Shown here piece by piece: positions 29,301 to 39,133 of a stretch of 64,000 nt of DNA (within the stretch, counting starts at the first letter, position 1; each line of letters begins with the position of its first letter). The position numbers and the translations under genes were made by a program. The notes beneath the pieces were generated by a model, which saw nothing but the letters and a program-made list of their open reading frames with translations, was not told the origin of the DNA and did no database searches. The DNA comes from an archaeon. GTDB lineage: Archaea; Thermoproteota; Nitrososphaeria; Nitrososphaerales; Gagatemarchaeaceae. The stretch is taken from contig JAKACC010000002.1 of assembly GCA_021796515.1 (NCBI GenBank), positions 1-64,000 on the forward strand, read 5' to 3'.

Positions 29301-29341
29301 AGAGCCTATCCCAAAATAGGTCTGGTGGCCGACCTTCTTCG
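29301..29341 (+). mobile_element. solo IS end (left-end fragment)
   Basis: agagcctatcccaaaataggtctg-tggccg...cttcttcg, near-identical to the left end at 31450. Confidence 0.7.
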
Positions 29342-29429
29342 AAGACTTTCCACCTTTGATTTGGGGTCATCGCGTGAAATTAACCCAGTCCCTAATGATT
29401 ATCCAGAAGAGCGGCTCGAGCCGGGCTGC

Positions 29430-31367
29430 TCACTTCGACAGCCCTCCTTGGCGCTTTATCCGCTCCACTAGCTCGAGGTACCTGGGATCCTCCCTGGCCT
29501 TGGCGAGGAGAGGTGAGTACATCACGAACGAGGCTATTATGGAGCGGGCGTCCAGAGCCCTGTTCATGTAGTCGAAGTACGCATCCAAATCCCCGAGGGC
29601 GTGATACACGTACGCGATGTAGTTGTAGACCACCGGCCCCATGTTGGCGCCTTCGAGCTTCTTGATGGCCAGCATCCCCCCTTCCCTGTCCCCGCCCCGG
29701 GCGGCGATGAAGCCCCCCATGTACGTGACCCACGGGTGGGTAGGCTGAAGCTTCTCGAACTCCGAGCGGAGCTCCCTCGCTTTCGAGAGATCCCCCTTCG
29801 ATAGGTAGTAGTCGGTCATCGACCTGCACACCTCGGCGGGGGCGAGGTCCTCCGTCTTCTTCCAGTGCTCCAGTGCGTCGGCGTCCCGCCCCGTCCAGGC
29901 GTAGGCATCCCCCAGGCGCCAGATGTACTCGGGGCTGATGGGGTCGAGGCGATAGGCCATCTCGATAAGCCTGATTGCCTCCTCCACCTCCCCCCTTCTG
30001 CCGGTGATCTCCGAGAGCATAGAGTACGGATCCGGCAGGTTCGGATTGAGGTCCACAGCCCTCCTCGCCTCTGCTTCGGCGCGCACCTTGTCGTCCATGT
30101 TGAAGTACATCTCCGAAAGCGCGGCGTGGGCTTCTGCGAGATCTGGGTCCAGCCCGAGGGCCCTCTCCAGGGACGCGCTCACTCTGGGGAACGCGATATC
30201 GAACGATTCGTACCCGATGTTGACCAGGAACTGGTGGCACTCCGCGACCCCTACGTGCGCCTTTGCGAACGACGGGTCCAGCTCTATCGCCTTCTCGAAG
30301 AGGGCCGCCGCCTGCCTTACCGCCGGCTCGGTGTAGCCCCTCAGGAGCTCTCTCCCCCGCAGAAACGCGCTGTAGGCATCGGTGTTCTTCGTCGGCTTCC
30401 TTTCTAGGGTCTCCATCTCCGACTCCATGAGCTGTACCTGAAGCTCCTTGGCGACCTTCTCAGCAATCGCGCCCTGCACCGCAAATATGTCGTCAAGGTC
30501 TCCGTCGTAGTGAGAAGACCAGAGATGCCCTTCGGTGTTCGCGTTGATGAGCTGGGCCGTGACCCTGATTCTGTTCCCCGCCTTCCTCACGCTCCCTTCT
30601 ATGAGCGCGCCCGCCCGCAGCTCGTTCCCTATCTGCGACGCGCTCTTCTCCTTCCTCTTGTAGTTCATAATCGAAGTCCGGGCTATGACCTCGAGCCCTC
30701 TGATCTGGCAGAGCCTGTCGATCAGCTCTTCGGTTAGCCCGTCGGCGAAGTACTCGTCGTTGGGGTCGGGGCTCATGCTAGCGAATGGAAGGACTGCTAT
30801 CCTCTTGAGGTCGAGGGGCGTCACCCCCTCCGAATCGTCCGATTCCCACGGCATCTTCAGCCTGTAGACATCCACGGAGTACTTCACGCCCTTCAGGTTC
30901 TGGGTCTCCAGCTTCACGAAAGTCTGCTGGATCTTGTTTCTGACCTGACCGAACACCTGATCGGATATGCAGATCCCCCCGGGGCCTGCCAGCGGCTGCA
31001 GCCTGGAGGCGATGTTCACGGCGTCTCCCAGCACGTCCCCGTCGGCGTGAACCACGTCGCCGAGGTGGATTCCTATCCTCAGCGTCATCTTCCATTGTTC
31101 CTTGGAGGAGACGTTGTAGTCGTGCAGGAAGCGCTGAATCTCGATGGCGCAGTTGGTTGCGTCCAGAGCGCTCTCGAACTCCACGAGGAAGGAGTCCCCG
31201 ATAGTCTTCACTTCCCTGCCATGAAACCTCGGGAAGATGGGGCGGAGGAGCCTGTTGTGCCGCTCTAGGACGGCCAGAGACTGAGATTCATCGGACTGTG
31301 TAAGCGCGGTGAAGCCGACCATGTCAGTAAACATTATGGCGGCGAGTCTCCGCTCTCCGGTCTGCAA
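29430..31367 (-). CDS. class III adenylate/guanylate cyclase with C-terminal TPR repeats
   Basis: AAIMFTDMVGFTALTQ; VKTIGDSFLVEF; GDVLGDAVNIASRLQ; TolB-like FADGLTEELIDRLCQIRGLEVIARTS; TPR helices. Confidence 0.93.
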   Translation of the reverse strand: MQTGERRLAAIMFTDMVGFTALTQSDESQSLAVLERHNRLLRPIFPRFHGREVKTIGDSFLVEFESALDATNCAIEIQRFLHDYNVSSKEQWKMTLRIGIHLGDVVHADGDVLGDAVNIASRLQPLAGPGGICISDQVFGQVRNKIQQTFVKLETQNLKGVKYSVDVYRLKMPWESDDSEGVTPLDLKRIAVLPFASMSPDPNDEYFADGLTEELIDRLCQIRGLEVIARTSIMNYKRKEKSASQIGNELRAGALIEGSVRKAGNRIRVTAQLINANTEGHLWSSHYDGDLDDIFAVQGAIAEKVAKELQVQLMESEMETLERKPTKNTDAYSAFLRGRELLRGYTEPAVRQAAALFEKAIELDPSFAKAHVGVAECHQFLVNIGYESFDIAFPRVSASLERALGLDPDLAEAHAALSEMYFNMDDKVRAEAEARRAVDLNPNLPDPYSMLSEITGRRGEVEEAIRLIEMAYRLDPISPEYIWRLGDAYAWTGRDADALEHWKKTEDLAPAEVCRSMTDYYLSKGDLSKARELRSEFEKLQPTHPWVTYMGGFIAARGGDREGGMLAIKKLEGANMGPVVYNYIAYVYHALGDLDAYFDYMNRALDARSIIASFVMYSPLLAKAREDPRYLELVERIKRQGGLSK

Positions 31368-31448
31368 CTTGCCGAATTCCGGCTATTCTGACGTAAAAAA
31401 CCTTCGCGGACAAACCAGCGCGGATTCCCTTTCTGTCTCCGCCTGACC

Positions 31449-31790
31449 AAGAGCCTATCCCAAAATAGGTCTGATGGCCGGTCTTCTTCGGGTCGGCACC
31501 TGATATCGCCTCACATCGGTCCTTCCATGACGAAGGCAACAGAACTTCCGACGATCCAGCGAACCCAGATGATCTGTGGACGGAGGTGCCTCCACTTCTG
31601 GGGTAGGGGAAGGGAGGCCCTCCATGGCATACTCCATTTTCTCAGGGAGGGATGCCAGCGGAAGGCCCCCGAAAGAGTATGGAACAGGGAGAGAAGCACA
31701 TCGCGGCTCAACCGATTCAGGAAACTCCTGATCAGGTGGAAGAATGAGGCATCACAGTCTACCGGAGTACAATTTTTGGGATAGGCTCTT
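31449..31790. mobile_element. internally deleted IS (MITE-like), probable IS5-superfamily derivative
   Basis: 17-bp perfect terminal inverted repeats aagagcctatcccaaaa (31449-31465) and ttttgggataggctctt (31774-31790). Confidence 0.8.
31527..31784 (+). pseudogene. transposase remnant (N- and C-terminal pieces fused in frame)
   Basis: REALHGILHFLREGCQRKAP resembles the IS5-type N-terminal region; NRFRKLLIRWKN resembles the C-terminal region; catalytic DDE core absent. Confidence 0.55.
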
Positions 31791-31850
31791 AGCATGCGAA
31801 TGCCAAGCGAGCGTTAAATACGGACGGACGGCCCGCGGCGCCGCCTTTCA

Positions 31851-32801
31851 ATGACCCGCATCTTCTTCACCACAGACGTCCACGGCTCTGAGAGATGCTA
31901 CAGGAAATTCCTCAACGCCGCGAAGTTCTACAGGGCCGACGTCCTCATACTAGGCGGGGACATCACCGGGAAGCTCCTGGTCCCCATAGTCGAGCGCTCT
32001 GACGGGACGTACGAAGCCTCGGTCTTCGGGGAGCGGACCGTCTTCGCCAAGGACAAGCTGGCCGAGACCAGGCGGACCCTTCAGGACGCGGGACAGTATT
32101 CCTTCGTCACGACCGAAGCCGGGCTCTCCGAGTTGAAGGCCGACCGAACGAAGGAGGAGGCGGTGTTCAACGGAGCCATGGCGGAGGTGATTCGCTCATG
32201 GGTGAAACTCACCGAGGAGAAACTGAAGGGGACGGCGGTCAAATGCTACGTGTCCCCGGGGAACGACGACAGGCTGGAGCTCGACTCCGAGCTCGTCGAC
32301 TCGGGCCAGTTCGTCAACCCGGAGAACAGGGTGGTCGAGCTGGACGGCGGTTTCGAGATGATCACCCTCGGATACGCCAACCCGACCCCATGGAAGAGCC
32401 CCCGGGAGGTGAGCGAAGGGAAGCTCGGGGAGATGATAAAGGCGCTAGCCTCGAAGGTTGACCGGCCGGAAGACGCCGTGTACAACCTCCACGTCCCGCC
32501 GGTCAACACAGAGCTGGACAAGGCCCCGGCGGTCAGCCGCGACTTCACCTACGTCAAGGAGGGGCTCGGGGTCAAAGTCATCCATGCCGGGAGCTCTGCG
32601 GTGAGGAAGGCGATCGAAGTCCACGCCCCCCTCCTAGGCCTCCATGGGCACATACACGAATCGAAGGGGTTCGCCAGGATCGGACGGACCCTCTGCCTCA
32701 ACCCGGGGAGCGAGTACTCGGACGGGGTGCTTCGGGGCGCGCTGGTGAACCTGCAGCCTGGGAAAGGAGGGGTCCACGACTTCGTGCTCACCAGCGGCTA
32801 G
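31851..32801 (+). CDS. calcineurin-like metallophosphoesterase
   Basis: FFTTDVHGSERCYRKFL; LILGGDITGK; SPGNDDRLELD; LHGHIHESKGFARIGRTLCLNPGSEY. Confidence 0.92.
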   Translation: MTRIFFTTDVHGSERCYRKFLNAAKFYRADVLILGGDITGKLLVPIVERSDGTYEASVFGERTVFAKDKLAETRRTLQDAGQYSFVTTEAGLSELKADRTKEEAVFNGAMAEVIRSWVKLTEEKLKGTAVKCYVSPGNDDRLELDSELVDSGQFVNPENRVVELDGGFEMITLGYANPTPWKSPREVSEGKLGEMIKALASKVDRPEDAVYNLHVPPVNTELDKAPAVSRDFTYVKEGLGVKVIHAGSSAVRKAIEVHAPLLGLHGHIHESKGFARIGRTLCLNPGSEYSDGVLRGALVNLQPGKGGVHDFVLTSG

Positions 32802-33715
32802 CTGGTGAACTCTTTCTTGACGAAGAGCCAGAGCCCCAAGGCGGCCGTCACGGCGAAGTAGGCCACGAGTATCTCCAGCCCTTCGGGGACGCTGGCGGTG
32901 TAGGTCGAGATGACGAAGTGGGGGTTGGCGCTGGTCCGGCTCCTGCCGAAGGCCGCGCCGAGGGACTCGGTCACCTCGTGCTGGGGGTAGGGGGACACAA
33001 GTATGCTTGAGATGATCCCTGCGCCGTAGGTTATAGAGTACCAGGGCTCTATCCCGGCGACGAACATCGAGACGTCGTCCACCACGCCGAAGACGAAGAG
33101 CAGGAGGATGACGCTCATGAGTATCGAGATGGAGCTGCTCTTGAACAGGGAGCTGAACGCGAAGGTCAGGGACAACGCGGCGACCAGGTACACCCAGGCG
33201 AACAGGAGCGACTGTTCGAACTCCCACGGGACCGCCCCCGGGAAGTAGAACAGCCCGTTCCCCATCACTATCACGGCGAAGACCACGAGGATTATCGTAG
33301 AGGCTACGAGCGCGGCGAACCACTTCCCTACGTAGATGGCTGATCTCCGAATCGGGTTGGGGACGAGGAAGTAGCCGGTCCTGTTCTGGAACTCACCTGA
33401 AATCGCGTCTCCTCCGAAGAATGCGGCGGAGAGGATCACGACCAGGCTGGAGAAGCTGAGGAAGCCGCCGGTCCCGCCCCAGGCTGCCCCGTAGAAGCCG
33501 AGGACAGCCTGCGAAGCCGGCGTCCCCGGGAGCCCCAGGAAGGCTACGGGCCTGTAGTACCCGACAAGGGCTGTGAGAAGGACCGAGATGAGCAGTATGA
33601 CGGCCAGCATCACATAGAAGCGCCTCGCCCTGAAGTAGTTCAGGAAGTTGTATTTCGTCACGGTGACGACCTGAGAAAGGGACCCAACCTGGGTCGCGCC
33701 CGCCTTCGTACCCAT
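32798..33715 (-). CDS. ABC-2 type transporter permease
   Basis: Multiple TM; FFGGDAISGEFQNRTGYFLVPNPIRRSAIYVGKWFAAL; coupled to ATPase gene. Confidence 0.88.
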   Translation of the reverse strand: MGTKAGATQVGSLSQVVTVTKYNFLNYFRARRFYVMLAVILLISVLLTALVGYYRPVAFLGLPGTPASQAVLGFYGAAWGGTGGFLSFSSLVVILSAAFFGGDAISGEFQNRTGYFLVPNPIRRSAIYVGKWFAALVASTIILVVFAVIVMGNGLFYFPGAVPWEFEQSLLFAWVYLVAALSLTFAFSSLFKSSSISILMSVILLLFVFGVVDDVSMFVAGIEPWYSITYGAGIISSILVSPYPQHEVTESLGAAFGRSRTSANPHFVISTYTASVPEGLEILVAYFAVTAALGLWLFVKKEFTS

Positions 33716-33716
33716 C

Positions 33717-34679
33717 CTAGAGCGTCTCCTTGATCAGGCTGAGGTATGCGTCCTCTAGCCCGCTTGAGTGCTGGAAGCTGATCGCGCCCGCTTTGAGTCC
33801 CGCCACCCCTTCGAAGAGCTTCTCTTGGGATATGGTTCCTGCGTCGAACCTCACTACCAGGTGCTTGTCGTTGGACCTGGCGACCTCCTTCACCCCGTTT
33901 ATCTTGGCGACCATAGCCTGCGTCTGTGCGTCCACGTCCTTCACGAAGCCGATCTCCACCGACCCGCCCCCGCCTGCGAACTTCGCGGTGACGTTCTCGA
34001 TGGTGTCGTAAACAAGGAGCTTCCCGTGGTCTATCATGGCCACCTCCTGGCAGACCTCGGTGACCTCGGCGAGGAGGTGCGAGCTCATGAACACCAGCCT
34101 GTCGCTCAGGGACTTCACTATGTCCCTCACCTCGCTCATCCCCCTCGGGTCCAGGCCGGTGGACGGCTCGTCCAGTATGATCACTTCTGGGTCGCTCAGG
34201 AGGGTGGAGGCGACGTTGACCCGCTGCTTCATCCCCTTTGAGAAGCTCCCCACCTTCTTGTCATCCCATTCGGTCATCTTGACCTTACCCAGGGCCTCGT
34301 CGATCCGCTTCCTCCTCTCGCCGGCCGCCACGCCCCTTATCTCGCAGAGCATGGAGAGGGCTTCTCTCGGAGTGAGGGAAGGGTAGATCTCGGGGGTCTC
34401 GATCAGGGTGGCGCACGACGCGAGCGCCGCTTTCTTGTCTTTGGTCACGTCTACCCCGCCGATCCGGGCCGAGCCAGCGGTCGGCGAGATGAGTCCCGTG
34501 AACATCTTCATGGTGGTCGTCTTCCCGGCCCCGTTAGGACCCAGGAACCCTACGCACTTCTTCCCTTCGACCTTGAGGTTGAGCCCCGACACGGCCGTGA
34601 AACTGCCGTACGTCTTGGTGAGCTGCACAGCTTCAAGAGATGGCAAGATGGAATTGGGGGGCGGTCCTGCATTGGCCAT
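33717..34679 (-). CDS. ABC transporter ATP-binding protein
   Basis: GFLGPNGAGKTTTMKMFTGL; SFSKGMKQRVNVASTLL; VIILDEPSTGLDPRG. Confidence 0.97.
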   Translation of the reverse strand: MANAGPPPNSILPSLEAVQLTKTYGSFTAVSGLNLKVEGKKCVGFLGPNGAGKTTTMKMFTGLISPTAGSARIGGVDVTKDKKAALASCATLIETPEIYPSLTPREALSMLCEIRGVAAGERRKRIDEALGKVKMTEWDDKKVGSFSKGMKQRVNVASTLLSDPEVIILDEPSTGLDPRGMSEVRDIVKSLSDRLVFMSSHLLAEVTEVCQEVAMIDHGKLLVYDTIENVTAKFAGGGGSVEIGFVKDVDAQTQAMVAKINGVKEVARSNDKHLVVRFDAGTISQEKLFEGVAGLKAGAISFQHSSGLEDAYLSLIKETL

Positions 34680-34687
34680 TTAAGAGT

Positions 34688-34701
34688 TATCGAATGCGAT
34701 A
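34688..34701. promoter_or_regulatory. inverted repeat TATCG-AATG-CGATA in divergent promoter, candidate PadR operator
   Basis: Perfect 5-bp arms between the ABC and PadR genes; + strand TATA-like tttttata lies ~27 nt upstream of ATG 34743. Confidence 0.5.
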
Positions 34702-34742
34702 TCCTTTACACTTTTTATAGCTCTCGCCAGGTGCACGGACGG

Positions 34743-35312
34743 ATGACCAGGAACCTCCAGAGGAAGTGGCTCCACCCTCAGGCCGTCCCCCGAGGGTTCT
34801 TCAGGCTCTACTTACTCACACTCCTCTCGCGCGGCGACGAGACAGGCTATTCGATCACCCAGAAGATACTCGACATGACTGAGGGCGCTTGGAGGCCCGG
34901 GCCAGGGACGATGTATCCGATGCTGAAGGGGCTCGCCTCGGATGGGCTGGCGAAGGCCGCGCCTGCTCCCAGAGGGTCGGGGCGGTCGTACTCCATCACC
35001 ACCAAGGGACGCCGCGAGCTGGAGAAGATGCGAGGGAACCTGGCAGGAGTCGGCAGGAGAGAGAAGGTGGTGGGGAGGCTGTTCGCGGACCTGCTCCCGC
35101 CGTCCGTGTACGTGCCGGCGATGGTGAACAGGTACCGCGAGGGGATCGACCTTCTGAGGCAGAAGATCCTTGAAGTCCCTGAGACGGACAGGGTAGTCCA
35201 GTTGAAGGAGCTGAAGCTCGTGCTGGAGTCCCAGCTCCGGTGGGTCGAACTCCAGCTCGACGAAATGGCGGCTGTCAGGCGGCCCGTCCTGCGGGCCCGA
35301 CACGCGCAATAG
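34743..35312 (+). CDS. PadR-family transcriptional regulator
   Basis: GDETGYSITQKILDMTEGAWRPGPGTMYPMLKGLASDGLAKAAPAPRGSGRSYSITTKGRREL. Confidence 0.9.
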   Translation: MTRNLQRKWLHPQAVPRGFFRLYLLTLLSRGDETGYSITQKILDMTEGAWRPGPGTMYPMLKGLASDGLAKAAPAPRGSGRSYSITTKGRRELEKMRGNLAGVGRREKVVGRLFADLLPPSVYVPAMVNRYREGIDLLRQKILEVPETDRVVQLKELKLVLESQLRWVELQLDEMAAVRRPVLRARHAQ

Positions 35313-35372
35313 AATGGAGTCCCGATGCCACAGCTTCGCTCAGTCTGCCATATAGAAGGAGGCGCCTAGGCC

Positions 35373-37088
35373 ATGGAGTACAAGTGGACCGTCCTCTCCA
35401 ACACGACCATCGGCGTGCTGATGGCGACCATCGACGGGACCATCGTACTGATTTCGCTCCCCGCCATCTTCAGGGGGATCGACATCAACCCGCTAGCCAA
35501 CGGCTCCTTCGAATACCTGCTTTGGCTCCTCTTCGGTTACAGCATCGTCACAGCCACTCTCCTTGTCACCTTCGGCCGGATCTCCGACATGTTGGGGAGG
35601 GTGAGGCTGTACAACATGGGATTCGCCATCTTCACGGTGGGCTCTCTCCTGGCCGCCTTCACCCCCAGCCAGGGGAACCTGGGGGCCATCGAGCTGATAG
35701 TGTTCAGGATCGTCCAAGGCGTGGGAGCGGCGTTCCTTTGGGCGAACAGCGCCGCTATAGTCACGGACGCTTTCCCTCCCAACGAGAGGGCCCAGGCCCT
35801 AGGAATCAACATGGTCGCCGCCCTAGCCGGGTCGCTCCTGGGGATCATCATGGGGGGCGTCCTGGCGGTGTTCAACTGGAGGTACATCTTCCTGGTGAGC
35901 GTCCCTGTGGGAATCTTCGGTACTGCCTGGTCCTACCTCAGGCTGAAGGAGATAGTGGCCGTCAGGAAGCACCAGAAGCTCGACTACTGGGGGAACCTCG
36001 CGTTCGCCGCTGGTCTGATACTCATACTCGTCGGCGTGACATACGGCCTCCTCCCATACGGCTCCTCTGACATGGGATGGGGAAACCCCTGGGTCGTCGG
36101 GTCGCTGCTCGGAGGGCTGGCGTGCCTCGTCATCTTCCCTTTCATCGAGATGAAGGTGGAGGACCCGATGTTCCACCTCGACCTCTTCAAGAGTCAGGCC
36201 TTCAGCGCCGGGAACTTCGCCGGTCTGCTTGCTTCCATCGGGAGGGGAGGAGTGCAGCTGATGCTCATCATACTCCTCCAAGGGATATGGCTCCCTCTGC
36301 ATGGCTACTCGTACGAATCGACCCCCTTCTGGTCGGGGATCTACATCACGCCGATGTTGCTGGGGTTCGTCATAATGGGCCCGCTCAGCGGGAGGATCGC
36401 AGACAGACGCGGAGCCAGGTCTCTCGCCACCATGGGCATGGTCATGACCGCGGCCACCTTCATCATGCTGTCTTTCCTCCCCTACGACTTCAGCTTCCCC
36501 GTCTTCGCAGTGATCATATTCGTGATGGGGCTGGGGGGCGGGATGTTCGCGGCCCCCAACACGGCCGCCATCATGAACGCCTCCCCCCCTGAGCAGAGGG
36601 GGGCGGCTTCGGGGATGAGGGCGACATTACAGAACGTCGGACAGACGGCGAGCCTCGCCATATTCTTCTCGATCGTGCTCGTCGCCCTTGCCGCTTCGCT
36701 TCCGGGAGCCATAGCCAGCGCCCTCGCCGCCGCCGGTGTCCCGGGGCTCGCAGCCTACTTCCAGAACCTCCCCCCGACCAGCGCCCTCTTCGCCGCCTTC
36801 CTCGGCATCAACCCGATGCAGTCTGTCCTGGCGGCGACAGGCGCGGCGAGCTCCATCCCTGCCAGCACCTACAGCACCCTCACGGGGAAGGTCTTCTTCC
36901 CGACGGCCATCGCCCCGGCATTCATGGCCGCCCTCAGGCTCACCTTCTACATCGGTGCCGGGCTTTCACTGGCCGCCGCCGTCGCCTCGGCGCTGCGGGG
37001 GAGGAAGTATGTCCACGGGGAGGAGCACATCCCTCCTCCTGCGCGGGCCCCCGGCGAGGAGACCGGAGCCGTAGCCGCAAAGCCTTAA
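35373..37088 (+). CDS. MFS transporter, DHA2-like
   Basis: [31 protein letters not shown]; 571 aa, many TM segments. Confidence 0.92.
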   Translation: MEYKWTVLSNTTIGVLMATIDGTIVLISLPAIFRGIDINPLANGSFEYLLWLLFGYSIVTATLLVTFGRISDMLGRVRLYNMGFAIFTVGSLLAAFTPSQGNLGAIELIVFRIVQGVGAAFLWANSAAIVTDAFPPNERAQALGINMVAALAGSLLGIIMGGVLAVFNWRYIFLVSVPVGIFGTAWSYLRLKEIVAVRKHQKLDYWGNLAFAAGLILILVGVTYGLLPYGSSDMGWGNPWVVGSLLGGLACLVIFPFIEMKVEDPMFHLDLFKSQAFSAGNFAGLLASIGRGGVQLMLIILLQGIWLPLHGYSYESTPFWSGIYITPMLLGFVIMGPLSGRIADRRGARSLATMGMVMTAATFIMLSFLPYDFSFPVFAVIIFVMGLGGGMFAAPNTAAIMNASPPEQRGAASGMRATLQNVGQTASLAIFFSIVLVALAASLPGAIASALAAAGVPGLAAYFQNLPPTSALFAAFLGINPMQSVLAATGAASSIPASTYSTLTGKVFFPTAIAPAFMAALRLTFYIGAGLSLAAAVASALRGRKYVHGEEHIPPPARAPGEETGAVAAKP

Positions 37089-37098
37089 CCTCCTCACC

Positions 37099-37683
37099 TT
37101 GCCGAGCGGGCCACCCACCCAAATGGCGCAGGACAAGCAGACCGTCAACGTGCTGGTGCTCGAGCTGGCGACGATGGTGGTCGCGATTTCTCTGGCCTTC
37201 ACGGCGACCTTCGTGGCCTCCTTCGACATCAACACCGTCGTGGCCTACATCTTCTCCAACGTGGTGGTGATCTGGTTCTGGTGGGGATACGTGGTCGACA
37301 GGCTGTCCTTCCCCCCGAAGACCCTGGCGTTCCCGCTCCTGGACATCCTCATCCTGATCCTGATCTCCCTGGTGCCGTTCGCGCTCAAGCTCAGGGAGAC
37401 GTACTACATCGCAAGCGTCGTGGGGGTCCTCATCATCGTCTGGGCTTTCCTGATCCGGCTCATAATGTCCGAATACAGGGGAGAGCTTTCGCCCCAGACG
37501 GAGGGAGCCCTCTTCGTCGAGGTCAGGCAGAGGCTGACGATAGGCCCGCTCTTCGTCGCCGACGCCGCTTTGAGCTACTTCCTACCCGCCGCGGGACTGT
37601 TGGCTTTCGTCGCCCTGACCCTGCTTACGCTCGCCATGAACGTAAGGCTGGGACGCCAGAACAGGCTTCCAGCGGTCGGATGA
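37099..37683 (+). CDS. membrane protein, hypothetical
   Basis: Multiple TM segments. Confidence 0.7.
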   Translation: MPSGPPTQMAQDKQTVNVLVLELATMVVAISLAFTATFVASFDINTVVAYIFSNVVVIWFWWGYVVDRLSFPPKTLAFPLLDILILILISLVPFALKLRETYYIASVVGVLIIVWAFLIRLIMSEYRGELSPQTEGALFVEVRQRLTIGPLFVADAALSYFLPAAGLLAFVALTLLTLAMNVRLGRQNRLPAVG

Positions 37684-37726
37684 AGGCTTACGTTTATTCC
37701 GCGCCGGTAGGAGGGAAGGGCCCGAG

Positions 37727-39133
37727 TTGAGAAAGACAAAGATCGTCGTCACGGTCGGTCCGGCCAGCAGGGACCCTGAGACCGTCAGGAAGCTCATACC
37801 TCTGGTGGACGTCTTCAGGATAAACTTCTCACACGGAGACAGGCAGAGCCATATCGAGGAGATCAGGACAATCAGGAGGGAGTCCAAGGGTCTCGGGAAG
37901 ACCGTCGCGATACTTCAAGACCTCCCGGGGCCGAAGATCAGAGTGGGGAAGATAGCGGGAGACGCCGTGGAGCTAAAGCAGGGGTCGAAAATCGTCCTGG
38001 ACGCCTCGTCGGAGGAAGGGACAGCCCTCCGGGTCCCGGTGAACTTTCCGGCGCTGCTCGGCTCTGTGACCAGGGGGGATGTCCTCCATCTGGCCGACGG
38101 GGTGATCAAGCTCAGGGTCGAAGACGCCTCGAAAGAGTCGGTCACCTGCACCGTCTTGGCCGGGGCGGTCCTTGGGTCGGGAAAGGGGATCAACGCCCCA
38201 GGGGTGAAGTTCAAGATCGACTATCCGACGAAGAGCGACGTCTCGCACCTCCGGTTCGGACTGACCCATGGAGTGGACTTCGTCGCCGCGTCCTTCGTCC
38301 GGACGCCTTCGGACCTCCAGGCGATGCGCAGGCTGATCCCCAAGGAGGGTCCGATGCTCGTGGCCAAGGTGGAGAAGTCGGAGGCGGTGAAGAACTTCGA
38401 CTCCATCCTGGCGGAGGCGGACGCCGTCATGGTCGCCAGGGGGGATCTCGGCATCGAAGTCCCCATCGAGAACGTCCCCGCCATTCAGAGGAGAATCACA
38501 TCGAAGTGCCGGGAGGCGGGGAAGCCGGTCATCGTAGCGACGCAGATGCTCGTGAGCATGGTGAGCTCACCGGTCCCAAGCCGGGCAGAGGTCACAGACG
38601 TCTCGAACGCCATCCTTGAGGAGTCAGACGCTGTGATGCTCTCCGACGAGACGACGGTGGGGAAGTATCCGGTCGACGCGACCCGCATGCTCGACAAGAT
38701 CGCCCGGACCACGGAGAAGTATCTCCCCGCATACGACCAGCGCCCCCTCAGGTCCGGGGGAGGGGAGACGGGACCCGCCATAGCGAGGGCAGCCTGCGGG
38801 CTCGCCACCTACATACGGGCCAAGGCGATAGTCGCCCCCACCCAGACCGGCGCAACGGCTCGGAGAGTCTCCATGAACAGGCCCCGTGAGCCGATAATAG
38901 CCATCTGCGCCGACAAGCGTGTGTCGAGGCGGCTGAACCTCTACTGGGGGGTGGTGTCCGTTGTCTCCAGGCAGGCGATGACCGTAGACTGGCTCTTCCA
39001 GCGAGCGGACGCCGTCGCGGAGGAGCTCGGGCTCGCCAAGAAGGGGGACAAGATCGTGGTCACCTCTGGGACCCCGGGGGTCAGAGGGACCACCAACCAC
39101 ATCAAGGTCTCGGTGGTCGGGCGCAAGGACTAG
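37727..39133 (+). CDS. pyk: pyruvate kinase
   Basis: KIVVTVGPASRDPETVRKLI; RINFSHGDRQSH; MVARGDLGIEVPIENVPAIQRRI; VIVATQMLVSM. Confidence 0.97.
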   Translation: MRKTKIVVTVGPASRDPETVRKLIPLVDVFRINFSHGDRQSHIEEIRTIRRESKGLGKTVAILQDLPGPKIRVGKIAGDAVELKQGSKIVLDASSEEGTALRVPVNFPALLGSVTRGDVLHLADGVIKLRVEDASKESVTCTVLAGAVLGSGKGINAPGVKFKIDYPTKSDVSHLRFGLTHGVDFVAASFVRTPSDLQAMRRLIPKEGPMLVAKVEKSEAVKNFDSILAEADAVMVARGDLGIEVPIENVPAIQRRITSKCREAGKPVIVATQMLVSMVSSPVPSRAEVTDVSNAILEESDAVMLSDETTVGKYPVDATRMLDKIARTTEKYLPAYDQRPLRSGGGETGPAIARAACGLATYIRAKAIVAPTQTGATARRVSMNRPREPIIAICADKRVSRRLNLYWGVVSVVSRQAMTVDWLFQRADAVAEELGLAKKGDKIVVTSGTPGVRGTTNHIKVSVVGRKD

